From NCBI GenBank assembly GCA_024279275.1, contig JAJRRS010000126.1:1-47282 (forward strand): DNA of 47,282 nucleotides. The letters run 5' to 3'. The first letter of the stretch is position 1. Every line of letters begins with the position of its first letter. The stretch comes from Planctomycetota bacterium. GTDB taxonomy: Bacteria; Planctomycetota; Phycisphaerae; Phycisphaerales; Phycisphaeraceae. Under the pieces are notes generated by a model. That model was not told the origin of the DNA and made no database searches. It worked only from the letters and a program-made list of their open reading frames with translations. This document shows, one piece after another, positions 1 to 7,950 of this stretch. The translations under genes were made by a program, and so were the position numbers.

Positions 1-639
1 CGCGGTCATGGCGCGCGTCGATCGTTGACCGCCGGTGTATCCCCAACCCCCGTCGGGGTTCTGCGATTCGATGAAGTGTTTGGATGTGTACTGCCAGACC
101 CCACCGGCGCTAGGACCTTTACGTTTGGCGGATTCCCACAGACCCAGCAGCCCGTACTGCGTCACCGAGTGGTCGTAGCGGGGGCCGGTGCGCGGGCCGT
201 AGTCGAACAGCCCGTCTACTTGAGCCGACTGCAACCAACGCGCATCGGCCGTAAGCCGTGCCCGGTAATCATCCGAGAGCGCCGCCCAGCAGTGCGCCCT
301 TAACGAGATCGCATAGGTCCCGTTCATCGCAACAGTGTCCAGAAAAGCAGTCGCCGCCTGAATCTCTGGCTCCTGCACACTCAACCCGCTGCGCAACAGC
401 GCAAACGTAACCAGCGCGGTCTCGCCGCCGCGATGGCGTTTGTTTGTGGTGTACTGACGCTCCCAACCCCCCGTCTTGGAATCTTGTTCCGACAACAGGT
501 AGGCCTGCATCCGCTTGATGGCGGCGGTCACTTCGGCGTCGGTCACAGCCCGCGCATCGCACCAAGGCCACGCAATCACAATCAGCAGCGCCAACACCCT
601 GCACACCAAACCGCCTGAAATAGAAGCAGTAGATCGCAC
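1..639 (-). CDS. Squalene-cyclase/prenyltransferase-repeat protein, 3' part missing
   Basis: The reading frame is open from a GTG at 639 to the window edge (213 codons seen). It starts with a signal peptide: a hydrophobic stretch VLALLIVIAWPW, then CDARA before VTDAEV. The mature part reads as alpha-helical hairpins of the terpenoid cyclase/protein prenyltransferase fold: GGWERQYTT, a YAISLRAHCWAAL helix, and a QW-like motif QNPDGGWGYTGG near the edge. Planctomycetes have many secreted proteins of this fold; most are not known hopene cyclases, and no catalytic DxDD motif falls in the visible part. The GTG is chosen because it gives a full signal peptide; no ATG lies in frame upstream. Fold confident, function unknown. 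Confidence 0.75.
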   Translation of the reverse strand, partial: MRSTASISGGLVCRVLALLIVIAWPWCDARAVTDAEVTAAIKRMQAYLLSEQDSKTGGWERQYTTNKRHRGGETALVTFALLRSGLSVQEPEIQAATAFLDTVAMNGTYAISLRAHCWAALSDDYRARLTADARWLQSAQVDGLFDYGPRTGPRYDHSVTQYGLLGLWESAKRKGPSAGGVWQYTSKHFIESQNPDGGWGYTGGQRSTRAMTA

Positions 640-743
640 CCGGTCACTCTCGGTTATCTCGGGGGGACAATCGCCCAAGGCGAATCGACCTGCGCAGCCG
701 ATATCACATCATAGCGCGTTGAGGCGTCTCTAGCTAGTAAATT

Positions 744-1616
744 TTAACTGGCGTTGCGTTGCTGGCCGTCGTCCGAGCCGTTGGTCGCGTTCTGTTCACG
801 GCGCTCAAACTGGCGAGCGGCGATCTCCAAACGGTCAGCCACCAGGCTCATCGTCTCGGGCCGTTGAGGGGCTTCGGTGTGGATGCAGTCCATCACCAGG
901 CTGGACAACGCCGGCGGCGTATCCGGATTTAATTCGATCGGCGGCTTGCACGCATCCTCCGTACGCAGGCTGATGCCGGCACCCCCCTTGGGGATCAGCG
1001 TCGGGACGTGCTTCTGCGTCAGCATCCAGTACATCGTCGCCCCGAGGTTGAATACATCCGTCCGCGGTGTGATGCTTCGGCGTTGAACCTGCTCGGGTGC
1101 GATGTAGTCGGGCGTGCCCTGGATCCGTTCCTTGACCGTGCCGATCTCGCAGCTCTGGCCGTAGTCGATGATCTTCACCTGATTCTTATCGGTGACCATG
1201 ATGTTGTTGGGTTTGATGTCGGCGTGGACGTAGCCGGCCTTGTGCATAACGCCCAGGCCGTGAGCGACCTCCATGCACATGTGGCACATGTCCGCCAACG
1301 TGTCCGGCTGATGCTTCTCCAGCGTGACACCATCCACCATCTCCATCAGAACCAACACCTCGCTGGTGCGGATGAAGTTGCGCTGACGGATCAGCTTGAT
1401 GCTTTTGCGGAGGGTCGGGTGGTCAAACTTCTGCGCCACCTCGTGTTCCAAGATCGCCTGATCCATGAAACGCTGATCGCTGGGTGAGGATTTGACGACC
1501 CGCTTGAGCGCGAAAAGCTCACCATTGCCATTCTTGACGGCATAAATGGTACTTCGTGCCCCGACGCCTAGCGTGGCAAGGACTTCATAACCGTGGATTT
1601 CACTGAACTCGGCCAT
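744..1616 (-). CDS. Serine/threonine protein kinase (Hanks type)
   Basis: A 290-residue soluble kinase that is almost all catalytic domain. Visible motifs from the ATG at 1616: glycine-rich loop GVGARSTIYAV (17-27), ATP-anchoring Lys38 in ALK, catalytic loop HADIKPNN with Asp133 and Asn138, metal-binding Asp151 in DYG (instead of the usual DFG), APE at 174-176, and DVFNLG (187-192), the usual DxxxxG of helix F. The HAD in place of HRD means the kinase lacks the Arg before the catalytic Asp, which is often linked to activation without activation-loop phosphorylation. There is no membrane segment or sensor domain. The frame runs 18 codons further upstream, but that Cys-rich stretch does not look like kinase, so the internal ATG is preferred. 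Substrate unknown. Confidence 0.88.
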   Translation of the reverse strand: MAEFSEIHGYEVLATLGVGARSTIYAVKNGNGELFALKRVVKSSPSDQRFMDQAILEHEVAQKFDHPTLRKSIKLIRQRNFIRTSEVLVLMEMVDGVTLEKHQPDTLADMCHMCMEVAHGLGVMHKAGYVHADIKPNNIMVTDKNQVKIIDYGQSCEIGTVKERIQGTPDYIAPEQVQRRSITPRTDVFNLGATMYWMLTQKHVPTLIPKGGAGISLRTEDACKPPIELNPDTPPALSSLVMDCIHTEAPQRPETMSLVADRLEIAARQFERREQNATNGSDDGQQRNAS

Positions 1617-2082
1617 AACATCATGCGGGCGCAGGACGGTGCATACTCTTACAAAGCAAGCGCAGGACACCGCAACGCCCTATTTCCAAGTCAAATTGTC
1701 CGAATAACCGAATAAACTATGCCTGAAATTATATCCGAACACGCCCGATTTCACAATGCACTGTAGCCTTTTTAATCGACTCGCCCGTCGTGCCACTTGA
1801 CTCCCAACGCCGCTTAATGCCTCATAAGACTGGGTTAAGCGATCAAGATACCTGCGTTCGGTCGTCTTAAATATGTAGTCGCTGGCGGGCACTCATCATG
1901 ACATAACGCCCGAACGTCCCTATATATTCGCCTCTGTTACATAAAGGATACGGCCAGGCAGGCACGGGCGTGACAGGCTACACCATCCCCCGGGTTCCCC
2001 AACCACCACGGCCTCTCAAGGGTAAAGCGCATAGAGATAGAGGGCGCTGGAAGGTAAGGCGTCTGCAGAACTGACGGGGTGT
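1617..2082. other. Gene-free stretch, AT-richer
   Basis: About 465 bp between the kinase and the amidase-like gene. A GTG-started minus-strand frame of 70 codons (1680-1892) exists but resembles nothing I know and has codon use unlike its neighbours. A minus-strand TATATA-like box lies near 1920-1926 and could be part of a kinase promoter, but I see no convincing -35 box. Confidence 0.4.
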
Positions 2083-2697
2083 TTATTTGTTGAGTAGCTG
2101 CTGGCGGAACCAGGCATCGGGGAAGCTGCTGGCGGCGGTGCGTGTGCCGACCTGGGCGTAGATGCTGTCCTTGGTGATGCCGAAGCGCTGCTGGAGCTGT
2201 TGGACGAGCCAGACCAGTTGTTGGAGCTGAGCGTCGGTAAATCGGCCGGTGTCCCCGTCACCGATCAGGCAGATGCCGATGGCGTCGGGCCAGGTGGCGG
2301 TCTTGGCGTCGAAGAAGTCACCCGGAGCCTGGCCTGACCAGCGGAAGCCGACTTCGATCTTGCCGTCGTCGTCGCGGGGACCGTTATCGATGACAAAGTG
2401 GTAGCCCAGGCCGTCTCGGCCGAGCTGCTGATGGATGTGGTGCAGTGTGTTGGCGGAGCCTTGAGGGGTTCGGCTGTCGTGGATGACGATCGACTTCCAG
2501 GGGATCTGGACGTTGGCGGTGCTAAACAGCTTGTCCTGAGGCTTATCGGAAGGCCGGCCACGGTCGATGGAGGTCAGTGCCACGCCCGAGGTTGGGGCGG
2601 TTGGGCCTGGTTCAAGGAACATCAAAAGCCCGCTGGTCACCGTCATTGCGGCGACCAACGCTCCGAGCACCACCATTGTTCTTCGATCCGGGACCAA
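2083..2697 (-). CDS. Membrane-anchored Amidase_2/PGRP-like domain protein, probably not catalytic
   Basis: 204 residues from a TTG (2697); an in-frame ATG at 2676 is the alternative. The TTG start puts two arginines before the hydrophobic segment MVVLGALVAAMTVTSGLLMF (8-27), as expected for an export anchor, and GGGGAAG lies just upstream as a weak SD. Residues 66-200 match the N-acetylmuramoyl-L-alanine amidase/PGRP fold: SIVIHDS with His73, TLHHIHQ, GLGYHFVI with His100, AIGICLIGD. In active family members the C-terminal part carries GHR and a later Cys or Asp as zinc ligands; here the segment reads QVGTRTAASSFPDAWF, with Thr186 in place of His and Ser in place of Cys. Inferred role: peptidoglycan binding rather than cleavage. 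Confidence 0.8.
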   Translation of the reverse strand: MVPDRRTMVVLGALVAAMTVTSGLLMFLEPGPTAPTSGVALTSIDRGRPSDKPQDKLFSTANVQIPWKSIVIHDSRTPQGSANTLHHIHQQLGRDGLGYHFVIDNGPRDDDGKIEVGFRWSGQAPGDFFDAKTATWPDAIGICLIGDGDTGRFTDAQLQQLVWLVQQLQQRFGITKDSIYAQVGTRTAASSFPDAWFRQQLLNK

Positions 2698-2835
2698 ATC
2701 TACTTCCCCATGTTTGACGTAAAAAGCAAACTGTCAAATCAACTCTACAATATTCTCGGCCAAAGACCCATGATGCTTTGAATTTAAGCTCAAAAACGAC
2801 AAATTACAGCCTTTTCGCCCCGGATCAGACCCACC

Positions 2836-3072
2836 TTAGCGTTGATCCAGGGGTGCGAGCCGTTGTCGTAGTGCTGGCCGCTCCTCTCCAAGCGCGGTGG
2901 TTTTGCGCGGCGGGCGATATTCGCCACGCAGGGTCTGATAGCGTTCGTATTGGGTCCGGGTTGAGCCGTCGGGGTACAAGGCCTTCTGACAGCCTCCCAA
3001 GGCACCAGCCCCCCCTACCAAGACAGCCAAACCCAATATCGTGTGCCAAATCCTTCGGCTGAATCGCTCCAT
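2836..3072 (-). CDS. Small lipoprotein
   Basis: 78 residues from the ATG at 3072. Basic N-terminus MERFSRR, a hydrophobic core ILGLAVLVGGAGAL and a lipobox LGGC give a type II signal peptide cleaved before the Cys near position 28. The mature part is short, basic and rich in Arg/Tyr (QYERYQTLRGEY, RPALRQRLAPLD). The same frame continues upstream for 117 codons, but that part is a translated intergenic repeat, so the internal ATG is used. I do not recognise a family or function; small lipoproteins with a YERYQ..R pattern appear to be common in this group (recollection). Confidence 0.7.
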   Translation of the reverse strand: MERFSRRIWHTILGLAVLVGGAGALGGCQKALYPDGSTRTQYERYQTLRGEYRPPRKTTALGEERPALRQRLAPLDQR

Positions 3073-3237
3073 GTCAGGATTGTAACCCTCGCTATGGCCT
3101 AGAACAACCCAGATTATCGAACCTGCCGAAATTAACAGGGGATCAGCGGGAAAAAGACCCGCAGTGGCCCACAGATTTTCGCGGATGACATAGATTTTGC
3201 TTCGTGAGTTTTGGGTTCCGGGAGGACGGGGAGGTTT

Positions 3238-3390
3238 TACCACAGAGAAGACGGGAGAAGAGTTGACAGGATGACGGGATGGGGAGGATAAGAGTGACGA
3301 GCCGGGGGCGGTGTGCTTGATCCGGTTCATCCTGTCATCCTGTCCGTATTCTTTGTCTTGCTCTGCGTCCTCGGCGTTCTCTGCGGTGAG
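3238..3390. repeat. Nested palindromic intergenic repeat (arms E outside, D inside)
   Basis: An inner pair of arms (GACAGGATGACGGGATG at about 3265-3281; CATCCTGTCATCCTGTC at 3328-3344) sits inside an outer pair (ACCACAGAGAAGACGGGAGA from 3238; CTGCGTCCTCGGCGTTCTCT at about 3363-3382, followed by GCGGT). The arms are internally periodic at about 9-10 nt. It lies just upstream of the small lipoprotein gene and accounts for the false long extension of that frame. Confidence 0.7.
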
Positions 3391-3972
3391 TTTCTCTTTC
3401 TTTTTCTTCACATCATCAATCATAAATCCTAGATCATCAATCTAAGGCCTCACAAGGTTCCGGCGGTAACGGCAGGCGCGGGGTCATTGGGACCAGGTCA
3501 AGCCCGTGTCCTGTGAGTCCGTCATCTGGCCGGGGCGATCCGCTACCAAGTCCCCCGGAAGCTGGACGAATTTTCATTCGCAACATCCGGGGGCAGCCCG
3601 CGAGTCCTGGTCCTTTTAATCTTTGGATACTCAGGGTAGCTGTCGATCGCCGTCGTGAGGTTGTCGGCAGACGCCCCCCGGTTCCCCGACCCCCGAAAAT
3701 AGGTTTCGGGAAATAAGTTGCGTCTCCACTCTTGGCGGATTTGCCGGGTTTGTGCGCATGGATGTGGTTTGGGCGTGTGTCAGGCAAGGGTAAGTCGTGC
3801 TGGCAGGGCTGGTAAGGGGATGTGTGTCTTGATGGATTTTTGATTGGAAACTTGGCGCGCGTGTGCGCACGGGGATGGCTTGTGGGATGAACCGCGAAGG
3901 CGGGGAGGGTGCCAAGGAAGGCGAGGGGATATCCCGGCGACGAACTTACTCTAATGAAACGAGAAAGTCGGT
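3391..3972. other. Gene-free stretch with a strong hairpin
   Basis: No frame here looks coding on either strand. A two-tier stem-loop at 3552-3593 is clear: CCCCCGGA pairs with TCCGGGGG (8 bp), and inside it CGAAT pairs with ATTCG. A lone GAACCGCGAAGGCGGGGAGG at about 3892 resembles the outer arm of the repeats at 19804 and 29134. Confidence 0.5.
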
Positions 3973-3990
3973 TTGAGTTACACTGTGCAA

Positions 3991-4968
3991 ATGATTAGCA
4001 ATCGAAATACAACCAGCGCGACGGTGGGGGCGAAAGATCACGAGACTATTTCTGATAGCCCCGCACAGCGTAGTAAGACGGCGAAGCGGGTAGCACCGCC
4101 TGCGATAAGCAAGTTAAATGCACGCCGTAAACTGATTGCCTTTGGTTGGTATGGCGGCAAGTTTTCGCATCTGGGCTGGTTACTTCCTTTGCTGCCCAAG
4201 TGCCATCATTATTGCGAGCCCTTCGCGGGGTCTGCGGCCATCTTACTTAACCGCGCGCCGTCTCCGGTGGAGACGTATAACGATTTGGACGGCGAAGTCT
4301 GCAATTTTTTTCGTGTGCTCAGAGAGCAGCGTGACACCTTAGCTGAGGCCATTGCACTCACGCCATTCTCGCGAGAAGAGTTTTCTGTTGCTTGTGACCT
4401 CGATCCAACTCAAACGCCGTTTGAGCGGGCCAGGCGGTTCTATACACGCGCTCGGCAGGTTCGCACGGGTCTTGCTCAGACTGCAACTATCGGCCGCTGG
4501 GCCAACTGTAAGAATACCAGTCGAGCGGGGATGAGCGGGGTGGTTAGTCGTTGGCTTGGCGGGGTCGATGCCTTGCCTGATATTGGCGAGCGGCTGCTGA
4601 GGGTGCAGATAGAGAACAGGCCTGCGGTTGATGTTATACGTTTATATGATTCTGAGGATACATTGTTTTACTGCGACCCCCCCTATGTTCACGACACTCG
4701 CGGGGACTCGAAGGCTTATGTGCATGAGATGACGGACGACCAGCACCGCGAATTGGCGGATTCGTTAAACGCAGCCAAGGGGATGGTGGCTTTTTCCAAT
4801 TACGACTGCGAGTTGATCAATTCGTTGTACCCATCCAAGCGATGGAAGAAAATCGTTGGCCCCAGCAAAACGATTCACTCGACCAAAGATAAGCGATCTG
4901 AGGTTCTTTGGGTTAATTATGATGTAGAAGACAAGACTAGCCGGAATGATTTATGGGGGAATGAATAG
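3991..4968 (+). CDS. DNA adenine methyltransferase (D12 class)
   Basis: N6-adenine methyltransferase of the Dam/MboI-like D12 family. Counting from a TTG at 3973, the SAM-binding region reads FGWYGGK (57-63, motif X) and CEPFAGSAAI (81-90, motif I), the catalytic DPPY is at 235-238 (motif IV), and a conserved FSNYDCE lies downstream. About 330 residues is normal for the class; the first 50 are variable and basic. I start at the ATG 3991; the TTG 3973 is possible. The gene ends in TAGTG, which also starts the next gene, so the two are probably translationally coupled. Visibly lower GC than its neighbours suggests horizontal transfer. Its likely job is to protect host DNA from the partner endonuclease; recognition site unknown. 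Confidence 0.9.
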   Translation: MISNRNTTSATVGAKDHETISDSPAQRSKTAKRVAPPAISKLNARRKLIAFGWYGGKFSHLGWLLPLLPKCHHYCEPFAGSAAILLNRAPSPVETYNDLDGEVCNFFRVLREQRDTLAEAIALTPFSREEFSVACDLDPTQTPFERARRFYTRARQVRTGLAQTATIGRWANCKNTSRAGMSGVVSRWLGGVDALPDIGERLLRVQIENRPAVDVIRLYDSEDTLFYCDPPYVHDTRGDSKAYVHEMTDDQHRELADSLNAAKGMVAFSNYDCELINSLYPSKRWKKIVGPSKTIHSTKDKRSEVLWVNYDVEDKTSRNDLWGNE

Positions 4969-6092
4969 TGTGTACTCCAGCGGAGATACTTGAATCCTGC
5001 CTAAGCAAGGCCGCAGAATTGGGCGACACTTCGGCGATTAATGGTCAAGACATCTTAGGACGGATCGAATATGTGTGTCGGTGTATAGGTAATCGTGCGG
5101 GAGTACGGCTGCTCATGTCGTGTATGCTGGCAAAGATTCATAATCCGGCCATAGACCCTCGCAAGCCTTACACCGAGATCGGCGGGGACGACGCTTTTTC
5201 CGGGCGTACTTATGACGAACAGCACCTCACCGGTTTTATTACCCGGCACCGGTTGCCGTGCAACCACACCACTGCATTCTTGACGCCGGCGTTACGGAAT
5301 CGCGATGCAACCTTTACAACAGACGTTGTTATTGTGGGTCGCCCGCCGCAGGTATACGAAGACACGATCCAACTTCTTGATGATGTTTTCGCCAAGCGAG
5401 TTTCGGCTGATGATGTTTTAGTCGATACGTTGCGTATCCTCTTGCTTATACGAGACGAGAAACAGTCTCGAATGGAAACACTTATCGCCGCCCTTAAGCA
5501 GGGCGACGAGGCTATGCCTCTGGCTTCGGAGCAGATCGTAACACTGTTGGGGCAGCACCTTGCCTGCAAGCACAGCAGCCGCTTGCCCGTGCTGATTGTG
5601 GCGGCGGCGTATCAAGCGGCATCGTCCTGTTTAGGAAAGCAAGCCGCCCCGCTTCGAGGCCACTTGGCCGCAGATCAACAGACCGGGGCCGGGGGTGACG
5701 TCGAAATCTGCCTTTTGAGTGAAGAAAGTGTTTGCACTATTTATGAAATGAAGGACAAGCGCGTAACACAGAACGACATTGACCACGCGATCGAAAAGAT
5801 CGTTAAGTGCGATCCTCGTATTGACAATTATGTATTCATCACCACCGATGTGATTGAATGTGAAGTCGCAGAGTACGCGGGTGCGGTTTACAACAAGACG
5901 GGTGGTATCGAAGTCGTCATCCTTGATTGCATGGGGTTCATTCGGCACTTTCTTCACTTGTTCCATCAATCTAGAACACAGTTTCTAAATGCCTATCAGG
6001 ATCTTGTTTTGGCAGAACCCGACAGCGCGGTTAATCAACCCCTGAAAGAAGCATTCTTGTCGCTCCGTCATGCTGCGGAGTCGGATGAGTAA
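4968..6092 (+). CDS. Type II restriction endonuclease, PD-(D/E)XK, possibly SacI-like
   Basis: 374 residues from a GTG that overlaps the methylase stop by one base; GGGGGAA eight bases upstream is a good SD. The C-terminal half shows a nuclease core: Asp244 in GGDVEI and Glu260-x-Lys262 in YEMKDK, followed by a helix starting NDIDHAIEKI. The N-terminal half (about 45-115) reads LLMSCMLAKIHNPAIDPRKP ... YDEQHLTGF ... LPCNHTTAFLTPALRN, a layout reminiscent of the SacI family, but I am not sure of that assignment. Position, coupling and fold make it the cutting partner of the methylase. No controller protein gene is visible. Like the methylase it is less GC-rich than the surroundings. Confidence 0.82.
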   Translation: MCTPAEILESCLSKAAELGDTSAINGQDILGRIEYVCRCIGNRAGVRLLMSCMLAKIHNPAIDPRKPYTEIGGDDAFSGRTYDEQHLTGFITRHRLPCNHTTAFLTPALRNRDATFTTDVVIVGRPPQVYEDTIQLLDDVFAKRVSADDVLVDTLRILLLIRDEKQSRMETLIAALKQGDEAMPLASEQIVTLLGQHLACKHSSRLPVLIVAAAYQAASSCLGKQAAPLRGHLAADQQTGAGGDVEICLLSEESVCTIYEMKDKRVTQNDIDHAIEKIVKCDPRIDNYVFITTDVIECEVAEYAGAVYNKTGGIEVVILDCMGFIRHFLHLFHQSRTQFLNAYQDLVLAEPDSAVNQPLKEAFLSLRHAAESDE

Positions 6093-6208
6093 CCCTGTCG
6101 ATCACTAAAATCGAAGTAGAGATTGGGCACTTAGAAACAGGGGTGGGCGGCATACTCAGCGATATGTAACGTTTCAGGGTTTCATTCTGCTTTGGTTACA
6201 CTCTTACC

Positions 6209-7909
6209 ATGACACCACCAGCACTACATAACAGCGCGAGAGATGCGGCGGTTGGGGTGATTCAGGTGTTGCGACGTGCGGGGCATGTGGCTTATCTGGC
6301 TGGGGGGTGTGTGCGCGATGGGTTGTTGGGGGTTAAGGCTAAGGATTTTGATGTGGCGACTTCGGCTCGGCCGGAGGTTGTGCGGGGGTTGTTTAAGCGG
6401 AGCCAGTATGTGGGGGAGGCGGTTGGGGTGGTGCTGGTTTACCCCCGCCCCCGGAGTGGGGGAAAAAGACATTCAGATAAAGACGGTCCCACCCACGGCG
6501 TGGGTGGGCTTGGGGAGAACAATAGAACGGGGGGAAATCCTGGGGCGGGGGCTCCGGGGGTTGAGGTGGCTACGTTTCGGTTGGAGTGGGGGTATGAGGA
6601 TGGGCGTCGGCCTGGGGGGGTTTCGTTTACGGATGCGGAGCATGATGCGCAGCGTCGGGACTTTACGGTGAACGGGTTGTTTGCGGATCCGCTGGATGAG
6701 AAGTTGGAGCCGGTGGCCCCTGGGTGTGAAAAGGTTATTGATTTTGTGGGGGGTGTGAAGGATTTGAGGGCTGGGGTGTTGCGGGCGATCGGGGTGGCGG
6801 GGGAACGGTTTGGTGAGGACTACTTGAGGATGCTGCGTGCGGTGCGGTTTGCGGCGCGGTTTGGTTTTGAGATTGAAGCGAAGACGGCGGAGGCGATCCG
6901 GGCGCATGCGGTGAAGCTAAGTGGGATCAGTCGGGAACGGATTGGGCAGGAGGTGCGGATGATGCTGACCCCCGCCGCCGCCCCCGGGGCTGGGCGCGGA
7001 AATAATGTTGCGTCTGGGAGTGCGAGGGAACTGGGGGGGGCGGTGTCGGAGAATCAGGTGGTGGTGGCGGCGGGGTTGATGCAGGTGTTGGGTTTGGATG
7101 GGCCGGCGTTGGGGGAGGGGTGTGTGGCGGGGTCGCTGTTGCCGGCGTTGTTGGGGGTGACGGGGGGTTTGGGGGAGGGAGGACGGGTGCTGAAGCACGC
7201 TCCGCCGGGGGGAGGTGAGGGGGACGCGACAAGTCGCGGCGCTTCGTGGGGGAGTGTTGCGGGGGGCGGTCCCCCGCTTGGAGAGCGTGGGCTTCTTGGG
7301 AGGGATGGGGAATCGGGGGATAAGCAATTCGGGGGGGATGATCTGGGGGAAACTCCGGGGGAAGCTCTGGGGGAAGCTCCGGGGCAAGCTCCGGGGGCGG
7401 GGGTGGGGGTGGGTTATGGGTTGGTGTTGGCGGCTTGGATGTTGGATCGGGCGGGTGCGTCGGGGTCGTTGGAAGCGGCGGCGGGTTTTGCGGAGCGTAA
7501 ATCGCGGGGGGTGTTGCGTGTGTGGCGTAAGGCGTTGTGTTTGAGTAATGGGGATCGGGATGGGGTGGCGCGGGTGATGGGGCTATTGGTGCGGGCGAAG
7601 GGTTGGGCGGGGTTGGGTGTGGCGAAGCGTAAGCGTTTGCTGGGGGAAGCGGGTTGGGGGGAGGCGATGCGGTTGGTAAGGGTGGTTGGGTCGAAGGAAG
7701 TGGTTAAGAAGATTGAGGTGGAGAGTTTGCCTTTGATAGCGGAGGGGGTTTCGCCGAAGCGTTTGGTGAATGGTGATGATTTGTTGGGGATGGGTGTGCC
7801 GAGTGGGCCTAGGGTCGGGGAATTGTTGGAGGGGGTTTATGATGAGCAGTTGGAGGGGCGGGTGGGGAGTAAGGCGGAGGGGTTGGCGTGGGTGCGGGGG
7901 GAATTGTGA
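6209..7909 (+). CDS. cca: tRNA nucleotidyltransferase (CCA-adding/poly(A) polymerase family) with large insertions
   Basis: Adds CCA to tRNA 3' ends, or is a close poly(A) polymerase relative. Motifs: YLAGGCVRD (29-37), metal-binding Asp46/Asp48 in KDFDVAT, RRDFTVNGLF (149-158), then EDYLRMLRAVRFAARFGF and ISRERIGQE. The family is usually 400-450 residues; this protein has 566. The excess sits in low-complexity inserts rich in Gly/Pro: one splits the palm at about 79-117, and others fill about 257-285 and 325-400. Part of the last insert is encoded by DNA matching intergenic repeats near 8230 and 9205. The reading frame is intact and all catalytic motifs survive, so I expect a working enzyme with flexible loops. 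CCA-adding versus poly(A) activity cannot be told from this. Confidence 0.88.
   Translation: MTPPALHNSARDAAVGVIQVLRRAGHVAYLAGGCVRDGLLGVKAKDFDVATSARPEVVRGLFKRSQYVGEAVGVVLVYPRPRSGGKRHSDKDGPTHGVGGLGENNRTGGNPGAGAPGVEVATFRLEWGYEDGRRPGGVSFTDAEHDAQRRDFTVNGLFADPLDEKLEPVAPGCEKVIDFVGGVKDLRAGVLRAIGVAGERFGEDYLRMLRAVRFAARFGFEIEAKTAEAIRAHAVKLSGISRERIGQEVRMMLTPAAAPGAGRGNNVASGSARELGGAVSENQVVVAAGLMQVLGLDGPALGEGCVAGSLLPALLGVTGGLGEGGRVLKHAPPGGGEGDATSRGASWGSVAGGGPPLGERGLLGRDGESGDKQFGGDDLGETPGEALGEAPGQAPGAGVGVGYGLVLAAWMLDRAGASGSLEAAAGFAERKSRGVLRVWRKALCLSNGDRDGVARVMGLLVRAKGWAGLGVAKRKRLLGEAGWGEAMRLVRVVGSKEVVKKIEVESLPLIAEGVSPKRLVNGDDLLGMGVPSGPRVGELLEGVYDEQLEGRVGSKAEGLAWVRGEL
6443..6559 (+). repeat. In-frame low-complexity insertion in cca with a perfect-armed palindrome
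   Basis: Encodes roughly residues 79-117, between GVVLV and VEVATFR, which are adjacent strands in ordinary family members. At its centre, 6488-6508, CCCACCCACG and CGTGGGTGGG form a 10-bp stem around one base. The flanks are runs of C and G (PRPRSGG; GNPGAGAPG). Confidence 0.6.
7223..7272 (+). repeat. In-frame copy of a dispersed palindromic repeat inside cca
   Basis: ACGCGACAAGTCGCGGCGCT followed by TCGTGGGGGAGTGTTGCGGG. The first 30 bp recur at 8230-8260, and the full 50 bp recur with changes at 9205-9251, both between genes. The core GCGACAAGTCGC is a self-complementary hairpin. In cca it is read as DATSRGASWGSVAGG. Confidence 0.75.
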
Positions 7910-7950
7910 TTTTGCTTCGCGGACCTACGGTTGTTGATTTGTGATTGATG

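Noticed and set aside
269-604. 111-codon minus-strand frame
   Set aside because: Shadow of the partial squalene-cyclase-repeat gene, which is read in another frame with a signal peptide and QW-like motifs.
744-1616. Kinase considered as a pseudokinase because of HAD and DYG motifs
   Set aside because: Lys38, Asp133, Asn138 and Asp151 are all present, so activity is expected.
1680-1892. 70-codon minus-strand frame from a GTG
   Set aside because: No recognisable domain, mixed codon use and no SD; lies in an AT-richer gap. Left as a gene-free stretch.
3073-3423. 117-codon upstream extension of the small lipoprotein frame
   Set aside because: It translates a palindromic intergenic repeat (KLTAENAEDAEQ pattern) and would hide a clean lipoprotein signal peptide.
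3437-3787. 116-codon minus-strand frame
   Set aside because: Pro/Gly/Arg-rich translation of G/C-rich non-coding DNA across a strong hairpin; no homology recognised.
7300-7400. Tandem GGGGGAAGCTCC units as a possible CRISPR or VNTR array
   Set aside because: Units are about 12-15 bp with no spacers and are in frame in cca; a minisatellite-like coding repeat, not CRISPR.
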